Positions 55,610-63,176 of a DNA stretch of 63,176 nucleotides are shown in pieces. Every line of letters starts with the position of its first letter. Position 1 is the first letter of the stretch. Both the position numbers and the translations under genes were made by a program. The notes under the pieces were generated by a model, which worked only from the letters and a program-made list of their open reading frames with translations, did not search any database and had not been told where the DNA came from. The DNA comes from an uncultured Methylocystaceae bacterium (GTDB taxonomy: Bacteria > Pseudomonadota > Alphaproteobacteria > Rhizobiales > Beijerinckiaceae), in NCBI GenBank assembly GCA_903870245.1, contig CAIQCB010000066.1:1-63176 (forward strand). Reading direction: 5' to 3'.

Positions 55610-55990
55610 ATGACGGTTGAATTCGCTAAGCTTTCAGATCTTGAACTTTTTTCCCTGGTTGATCGCGCCCAGCAGGAAATCCAGCATCGCAAGGCAGCAG
55701 GCAGAGATCAGTTACGTCTTGAAATCAATGAGAAACTCAAGTCCCTTGGGTTCGGTCTTGACGAGGTATTTCCCGAAGTCGCAAAAAAACCTCGCAAGGA
55801 AGCCATCGCTCGCAGCGTTGAGGATGAGCGAAAATCTCCCCGGCCAAAATATAAAAATCACGCCACAGGCCAGACATGGTCAGGACGTGGCGGACGGCCG
55901 CCGCAATGGGTCAAAGACGCGATGCGCGAGCATGGTTGGGAAAGCCTGGAACGATTCAAGGCCGCCGACGAGTTTCTCGCGAGGGATTAG
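55610..55990 (+). CDS. H-NS family nucleoid-associated protein (HvrA-like)
   Basis: 126 residues. The N-terminal half (about 1-50) is helical, for dimer formation; the C-terminal DNA-binding domain has the family core YKNHATGQTWSGRGGRPPQWV (residues about 84-104, here split as YKNHATGQTWSG and RGGRPPQWV). H-NS proteins bind AT-rich DNA and silence genes. Several AT-rich stretches occur in this window, including the one downstream of this gene. The start codon sits 2 nt after a hairpin that contains the ribosome site. Confidence 0.93.
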   Translation: MTVEFAKLSDLELFSLVDRAQQEIQHRKAAGRDQLRLEINEKLKSLGFGLDEVFPEVAKKPRKEAIARSVEDERKSPRPKYKNHATGQTWSGRGGRPPQWVKDAMREHGWESLERFKAADEFLARD

Positions 55991-56440
55991 TGGAGTTCTT
56001 TGTTGGCGCATCGAACGTTGTTTGCGCTTCGCTTTATTTAAATTTCCAAGCATGGCCGATAATTTGAAACGGTTTTTTTAGACCGCTTTCTGGTCAATCT
56101 AATTTTAATCACATAATTTGTGATATTTATTTATCATAACTGATTTAAAAACGTTTGGGCCAACATAAATCAGCGGCAAAGCCCCATTCTCTGATTCGAA
56201 AGCGCCTTATCAAATCGTTTTTTCTTTGAATTTTGTGATTCCATTGGCCCAAATTATTGTTGACAATCGTGTAAAGAGCCGATTATCCAATAAAAATGAC
56301 GTTAAATGTTGTCCATAACCAGTTTTCGCATTTTTCGCGCAGTAACTTGAGCATTATTTATGTTCCGCCCTTTTGTAGTTTGTCTTCATGCAGTCCGGCG
56401 TTGAGCCGCGCAAAACGAGAAGGGACGTTTTGTGAACTAC
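55991..56440. other. AT-rich intergenic region
   Basis: 450 bp between the H-NS and repressor genes; the part at about 56080-56350 is notably AT-rich. No gene is visible. It is a plausible site for autoregulation by the adjacent DNA-binding proteins. Confidence 0.45.
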
Positions 56441-57175
56441 ATGACGACGACCATGAGTGATCGCCTTAAACAGGCCCGGGTTACAGCGGGTTTTTACAAG
56501 GCGAGCGACGCCATAAAAAAATTCGGTTGGAAGGCTTCGACCTATCGCGCCCACGAGAGCCAGCAAAACCAGTTTGACGCTGCGACGGCGCTCAGTTACG
56601 CGCGCGCCTATGGCGTCAATGCCGGCTGGTTGCTGACTGGCGAGGGCGAGATGAGCGTTCGCTATAAGGATGCGGCGTCTCGCACTGCGGGGCAGGCCAT
56701 GCGTCTGCAGGAACGACCGGCAAGTTTCGACGCTCGACTGCCGATTCGGGGAACCGTCGCCTCAGGCGTCTGGATTGAAGAGCGTTTGATCGGCGACTCA
56801 AGCGAAAGTTCTCGCGCCAGCCCGTTCCCGCCCGATCCTGCCTATCCCGTCGAATCTCAGTATGATTTTACTGTCGGAGGATCCTCGTTCAACAAGATCG
56901 CCCAGGCCGGCGACAACCTGCGTTGCGTTGATTTGCAGGTAGCAGGTCTGGAGGCGGCGGACGGCGACCTGGTCATACTCGAGCGCCGAGCCGGCAATGG
57001 TTTGATCGAATTGAGCGCTCGCCGCATGCGTCGCACCGGCGAGGTAATCGAATTCTGGGCAGAGTCCTCTGATCCCATGTGGCGAACGCCCATAATCGTT
57101 TCGCATGGTCTGTCGACCGATGGACTGGAAACCCGGGTGCTGGCGAAAGTGATTTGGAAATACATGAAAATATAG
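56441..57175 (+). CDS. XRE/S24-like phage-type repressor
   Basis: About 244 residues. The N-terminal helix-turn-helix (about 5-65, SDRLKQARVTAGFYKASDAI) binds DNA; the C-terminal part (about 100-240) is an S24/LexA-like dimerisation domain. A possible cleavage site Ala-Ser-Gly lies near 107-109 and a Ser in GGSSFNKIAQAGD (148-149) matches the nucleophile. The expected catalytic Lys position reads ELSARRMRR, so Lys seems replaced by Arg; self-cleavage is doubtful. Starts at GTG 56432 or ATG 56453 are possible. It lies beside an H-NS gene with no other phage genes. Confidence 0.82.
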   Translation: MTTTMSDRLKQARVTAGFYKASDAIKKFGWKASTYRAHESQQNQFDAATALSYARAYGVNAGWLLTGEGEMSVRYKDAASRTAGQAMRLQERPASFDARLPIRGTVASGVWIEERLIGDSSESSRASPFPPDPAYPVESQYDFTVGGSSFNKIAQAGDNLRCVDLQVAGLEAADGDLVILERRAGNGLIELSARRMRRTGEVIEFWAESSDPMWRTPIIVSHGLSTDGLETRVLAKVIWKYMKI

Positions 57176-57279
57176 GATTTCCTGTTTCAGCAAATGACCG
57201 GCAAGAGTTCCGTGCGTCCCTGAACGACACTGCACGATGATAACTGCGTCGGATTTGACTTCACTCGATTATGGGCTAA

Positions 57280-59333
<2,054 letters not shown>

Positions 59334-59358
59334 CGGACCTATTCCGGCAGGGGCAGAC

Positions 59359-60192
59359 ATGAGGCAGGTTTTCCGTTTTGCGCCCTCGCCGAATGGTTTC
59401 CTGCATCCCGGTCATGCGTTTTCCGCCTTGCTTAACGACAGGCTGGCCCGGGAAAGCAGTGGACGCTTTCTGCTTCGGATCGAGGATATCGACACGGGAC
59501 GCGCCCGGCCTGAATTCGAGCAGGCGATTTATGAGGATCTCGCCTGGCTTGGTCTCGACTGGGAGCGGCCAGTCCGCCGACAATCCGAGCATTTCGACGA
59601 TTATGCGCGCGCGCTAAGGCGCCTCAACGCGATGGGGCTGCTCTTCGCATGTGATTGCCGGCGCTCGGACATCGCCCGCGCCGCCCAAAGTCGTCCGGAC
59701 TGGCCGCGCGATCCGGACGGCGCGCCCCATTACCCGGGAAGCTGCCGGCTCAAGCCGAATCGTTCGGCGGCGGAGATTCTCGTAACAGGCGGCTTCGCCC
59801 TGCGGCTGAATATGCGTAGGGCGGTCGAGCAGGCGGGGCAGGGGCTTACGTGGCGAGAAGGCGAGACCACCGTCGCCGCCGATCCCTCACGCTGGGGAGA
59901 TGTGATTCTCGCGCGCAAGGACACGCCCGCGAGCTATCACCTTGCGGTTGTGGTCGATGACGCAATCCAGGGCGTGACGGATGTCGTTCGCGGGCGCGAT
60001 CTGTATCATGCGACCAGCGTGCATCGCTTGCTGCAACGCCTGCTAGACCTGCCTGAGCCGCGCTATCTGCATCATGATCTGTTGCTCGACGCCTCGGGCG
60101 AGAAGCTGGCGAAGAGCCGGCAGGCGGAGAGCCTGCGAGACATGCGCGCCAAAGGCGTTACGGCCGACGCAATACGACAGAGTCTTGGATAA
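59359..60192 (+). CDS. gluQ: Glutamyl-Q tRNA(Asp) synthetase
   Basis: 277 residues. It attaches glutamate to the queuosine base of tRNA(Asp). It is a short class I synthetase: FRFAPSPNGFLHPGHAFSAL holds the HIGH-like motif, RIEDIDTGR follows, and KLAKSR near 250 is the KMSKS equivalent; the anticodon domain of full glutamyl-tRNA synthetases is missing. Cysteines in LLFACDCRRSD and a later Tyr/Cys region mark a zinc site. The start is set by AGGGGCAG before the ATG; a GTG at 59326 overlapping cmk is the alternative. Confidence 0.92.
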   Translation: MRQVFRFAPSPNGFLHPGHAFSALLNDRLARESSGRFLLRIEDIDTGRARPEFEQAIYEDLAWLGLDWERPVRRQSEHFDDYARALRRLNAMGLLFACDCRRSDIARAAQSRPDWPRDPDGAPHYPGSCRLKPNRSAAEILVTGGFALRLNMRRAVEQAGQGLTWREGETTVAADPSRWGDVILARKDTPASYHLAVVVDDAIQGVTDVVRGRDLYHATSVHRLLQRLLDLPEPRYLHHDLLLDASGEKLAKSRQAESLRDMRAKGVTADAIRQSLG

Positions 60193-60201
60193 TCCAGCTC
60201 T

Positions 60202-62241
60202 TTATTTTGCGCCTCGTGTCGCAATCTTTGCGGCGTTGCTGTTGGGGGCCTTAGCCATCAGGCCGTCGATTCGATCGCGTTCGCGCTTGAAGTCGACCAG
60301 CATTCTGCCCTCGATCTCGCGCGTGCGGGCGAGCTTGACGCGCATCGGATCAACGAAATGGCCGTTAACCATCACCTCGTAGTGTAAATGCGGTCCGGTC
60401 GAGAGGCCCGTCGAGCCGAGGAAGCCGACCGTCTGCCCCTGCTTGACGCGCACGCCTTCGGTAATGCCGCGCGCAAAGCCCGACATGTGATTATAGGTGG
60501 TGATGTAGCCATTGGCGTGCTGAATCTCGACGCGTCGGCCATAGCCCGAATCCCACTGCGCCTTGATGACGGTGCCATTGCCGGCAGCGAGAATCGGCGT
60601 GCCGATCGGCGCCGCCCAATCTACGCCGGTGTGCATTTTGTAATAGCCGAGAATCGGATGCTTGCGCATGCCGAAGCCCGAACGCGTTTCCCCGATAGAA
60701 ATGGGTTTGCGAACCAGAAACTTGCGGCTCGATTTGCCGTTCTCGTCGTAATAATCCACGAGCCCGTCGTCGCCGGTCTGAAAACGATAGTAGCGATAGG
60801 TCTCGTTGCGGGTCGTAAGCGAGGCATAGAGCAGGGCGTCGCGGCCGGGCGTCGAGCCATCATCGGGCTCGTCGTAGAAAATATCGATGGAGTCGCCGCC
60901 CGCGACGCCGCGTTGCAGATCGGCGTCGTTGGCGAAAACGCGAATCAACTCGTTGATGATTTGCCTTGGCACCTGCTGTTTCAGCGCGGTCTCATAGATC
61001 GAATCGTAGAGACGCATGCCGCCGTCGTCCTCCTCGCCCTCGTCCGCGGTTTGCGTTCGGCGGCCGGTTTTGCCGGTGCTCATTTGCGCCGGCGTCGTCG
61101 GCGTCTGCATGAAGGTTCCCTTGTCAGTCGCCGCGACGATCGAGTCGATTTCGTCGTCGGAGTAGACCGAGACGCGCGCCAGCTGCATGTTTTTGCCCGA
61201 GCCGTCGAAATCGGCGAAGAGCAGCTTGACGCGCTGCCCCTCTCGCGCCGGCTCGCCGCGTTTGCTTTTGTAGGCGGCCATCACCGCCGCCGCGCGGGCC
61301 CGTGACACGCCATTGGCGAGCAGGACTTCCTCCAGTCCCTCGCCATGTCGGACGACCGCCAGCTTTTCCTCCATCTGGGTCGGCTGAGGCGTATCGCGCG
61401 GCGCAATCGTGACGTTTTCAGCCACCATCCGCACCTCAATCGAGGAAAAGGGGGCGTTCACTGACGCGCCCGGCGCGACGTAATTGTTCAGTCCAAGCGG
61501 CTCGATGGTCGCGGCGCGGGTTGTGCGTGACAACAGGGCCTGTCCGGGCAGGGGCAGGGGACTTCGCGAACCGGGCACGATGGTGGATTTGACCTGCTCA
61601 ATCACCTGGGCCTGAGCCTCGTCGGCTGACAGGCGCGCCAATCGATTTTCTACTTCGACCGCGCCCAGATCATGGGTGACGAAGGAGACCTCGGCCTCGT
61701 CGAGCGCAGCGATAGGTTCGCCATTGTTCTCCGGGGCGCGCGGATCGGATGAGAGTTTCAGAGGGTTGTAGGGCGGCACTTCGGAAGCGAAGCTGGTCGG
61801 CGCCACGGTGAGCGTCGCCGCCACCCTTGTGAAGGCGCGGGTGCGAACGACTTCCTTTTCACCAGTCTTCGAGGTGGTGGCGGTTTTGAAGGTTTGCTTG
61901 GCGGCGACCACGTCAACCGCCCGCATCAGCCGATCACCCTTTTTCGGATTGACGACCTGACCGGTGTCGGCTTCCTCGGGGCGAATTAGCGTGGCGCGGG
62001 TAGGGGCCTCGGCGAAGCGGGTTTGCTGATCCAGAGCCGTATAGGCCGCAGAACTGATCAGGAGAGCGCCGGACAAACCCGTTAAAACCGTGCCAAGCAA
62101 CCAACGCACCGAAACACGGCGCCGCTCGTCGGCGCTGTGGCGGCGACCATCGATTTCGATCGCCGGTTCTGTGCCGACATGAGCCCAGCCAACTGCGCCA
62201 GCGCCGACAGGAACGGCGCGACCACTCAAATTTATTGCCAT
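60202..62241 (-). CDS. M23 family metallopeptidase (membrane-anchored)
   Basis: 679 residues. A cytoplasmic N-terminus of about 47 residues, one membrane helix (about 48-68), a long periplasmic region with a LysM-like or G5-like central part (EEKLAVVRHGEGLEEVLLAN, about 294-313), then the M23 peptidase domain. Zinc ligands: His537 and Asp541 in HTGVDWAAPIG, and the HLHYE motif at 618-622. Such enzymes cut peptidoglycan cross-bridges during growth, or act as inactive activators; the intact ligands suggest an active enzyme. It converges on gluQ. Confidence 0.93.
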   Translation of the reverse strand: MAINLSGRAVPVGAGAVGWAHVGTEPAIEIDGRRHSADERRRVSVRWLLGTVLTGLSGALLISSAAYTALDQQTRFAEAPTRATLIRPEEADTGQVVNPKKGDRLMRAVDVVAAKQTFKTATTSKTGEKEVVRTRAFTRVAATLTVAPTSFASEVPPYNPLKLSSDPRAPENNGEPIAALDEAEVSFVTHDLGAVEVENRLARLSADEAQAQVIEQVKSTIVPGSRSPLPLPGQALLSRTTRAATIEPLGLNNYVAPGASVNAPFSSIEVRMVAENVTIAPRDTPQPTQMEEKLAVVRHGEGLEEVLLANGVSRARAAAVMAAYKSKRGEPAREGQRVKLLFADFDGSGKNMQLARVSVYSDDEIDSIVAATDKGTFMQTPTTPAQMSTGKTGRRTQTADEGEEDDGGMRLYDSIYETALKQQVPRQIINELIRVFANDADLQRGVAGGDSIDIFYDEPDDGSTPGRDALLYASLTTRNETYRYYRFQTGDDGLVDYYDENGKSSRKFLVRKPISIGETRSGFGMRKHPILGYYKMHTGVDWAAPIGTPILAAGNGTVIKAQWDSGYGRRVEIQHANGYITTYNHMSGFARGITEGVRVKQGQTVGFLGSTGLSTGPHLHYEVMVNGHFVDPMRVKLARTREIEGRMLVDFKRERDRIDGLMAKAPNSNAAKIATRGAK

Positions 62242-62546
62242 GAGTCCTCAATCTCTAGCTGGCGGACACGGATTGACGATAGTTTAGAGAACCCGTGTGA
62301 TCTTGGCAAAAATACACCCAGTTCCTAACCGCCGCATCCGCTAAAAGCTTTTCAAAATCAAGAAGAAGCAGGGAGTTCGACAAATTTCGGAACGCTCTTT
62401 CATGCGCGGCGGGCTGATTTACTCGAGCAGGGTCGAAAAAGATGGCTGGAAAAGACATATCGTGTGGGAAATTTATCGTATCGATTTGATTTAAAATGGA
62501 TAAATAAGGGCGTGTGAATTTTTTCTAAACAATTTTCAAATTCTGG
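62242..62546. other. Intergenic region before the rRNA promoter
   Basis: About 300 bp between the M23 gene and the rRNA promoter. No gene seen. The last 50 bp before the promoter are AT-rich, as expected for an UP element of a strong rRNA promoter. Confidence 0.5.
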
Positions 62547-62575
62547 TTGACAGGGTCGGCGGGGCCTCGTATACC
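62547..62575 (+). promoter_or_regulatory. rRNA operon promoter
   Basis: TTGACA (62547-62552) and TATACC (62570-62575) are separated by 17 bp. An AT-rich UP-like stretch lies just upstream. Transcription should start near 62582, giving a leader of about 340 nt before the 16S gene. Confidence 0.85.
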
Positions 62576-62720
62576 TCCATCCATCGACGGCGGCGCTGCG
62601 ATCTCGCAACGCTCGGTGTCGCTTCTTCGTCTCTTAAAGCGGTCTCGGCCATCCGGCTGGTTCGTCGGAGCGAAGTTGCTTCTCTGGATGTGGCTTTCGG
62701 GTCTAGCATCGCTGTTACTG

Positions 62721-62734
62721 CTGTTTGACAATTT
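62721..62734 (+). promoter_or_regulatory. boxA-like antitermination element in the rRNA leader
   Basis: CTGTTTGACAATTT resembles the boxA element of rRNA leaders that binds NusB and NusE. It sits about 140 nt into the predicted transcript. Confidence 0.5.
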
Positions 62735-62812
62735 AATCGGAAGAAAGAGAAACGTGGACGGCGGAGGTCCTTGCGGACCGCCCTTCCTCGGAGGGGTAGT
62801 CGATGAGACACT

Positions 62813-62908
62813 CTGACGGTCACGTATTCTAAGTACACCATTGTCGAATCGTCGTGAGACGATGAGACAAGTGTGCTTGGGACTCGTCAAGAGATAGTGA
62901 CCAGTCAG
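62813..62908 (+). other. Predicted processing stem of the 16S leader
   Basis: CTGACGGTCAC (62813-62823) can pair with GTGACCAGTCAG (62897-62908) with one bulged base. Enclosed and nearby sequences can form further hairpins. It may be part of the leader fold. Confidence 0.4.
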
Positions 62909-62919
62909 GTAAAATTCTC

Positions 62920-63176
<257 letters not shown>

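Overview
This window looks like chromosomal DNA of an alphaproteobacterium of the order Hyphomicrobiales (Rhizobiales). The evidence is the 5' part of a 16S rRNA gene at the right edge, alphaproteobacterial proteins such as CpdR and RcdA, an HvrA-type H-NS protein, and Rhizobiales-type small secreted proteins. The left end carries a copper-handling locus of the kind known from aerobic methanotrophs: CopC, CopD, a PCuAC protein lacking the usual ligands, and two PmoD-like anchored proteins. A methanotroph of the Methylocystaceae or Beijerinckiaceae is therefore a reasonable guess. No methane monooxygenase gene lies in the window, so that remains inference.

Layout. 1-4.8 kb: end of an upstream gene, a strong terminator, then a copper operon (PmoD-like, copC, copD fused to cytochrome c and a thioredoxin-like domain, His-rich PCuAC). 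5.2-9.7 kb: aspartate aminotransferase, an SRPBCC protein, Fe/Mn superoxide dismutase, a second PmoD-like gene and an AT-rich gap. 9.7-19.3 kb: CBS protein, exonuclease III, YcjF-like protein, plsY-dprA, ruvX, gatC-gatA-chorismate mutase-gatB. 20-26.8 kb: histone H1-like protein, hemB, pyk, suhB, rcdA, rpmE. 26.9-31 kb: cpdR, N-formylglutamate amidohydrolase, hisN, a lysophospholipase-like hydrolase and a small heat-shock protein with a predicted sigma-32 promoter and ROSE-like RNA thermometer. 31.5-38 kb: gltB-gltD. 38-46 kb: cell-envelope and accessory genes, rlmJ, a decayed restriction-modification patch and several very small membrane proteins. 46-51 kb: Old Yellow Enzyme, GST and the cytochrome bd operon cydP-cydA-cydB-cydX. 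51-57 kb: an accessory stretch with a cyclase, small secreted proteins, a class D beta-lactamase, an H-NS protein and an S24-type repressor. 57-63 kb: aroA-cmk-gluQ, an M23 peptidase and the start of an rRNA operon with promoter and leader.

How the parts may work together. The first PmoD-like protein, CopC, CopD and PCuAC form one co-directional set whose proteins act in the periplasm or inner membrane. CopC and the PCuAC protein are predicted to expose an N-terminal histidine after processing, as in histidine-brace copper sites. The distant second PmoD-like gene shares with the first the spacing Cys-X9-His-X13-Cys and a 17-bp upstream element (a perfect palindrome at 455-471, 13/17 matches at 8619-8635), suggesting common regulation. 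CpdR and RcdA are the two adaptors that prime ClpXP for CtrA turnover in Caulobacter and lie about 0.5 kb apart here. Two genes (hsp20, H-NS) have leaders in which the ribosome binding site is predicted to be base-paired. The mrr gene is broken by a one-base shift in a homopolymer, next to a short remnant of an MmeI-type methyltransferase, so this defence locus looks dead.
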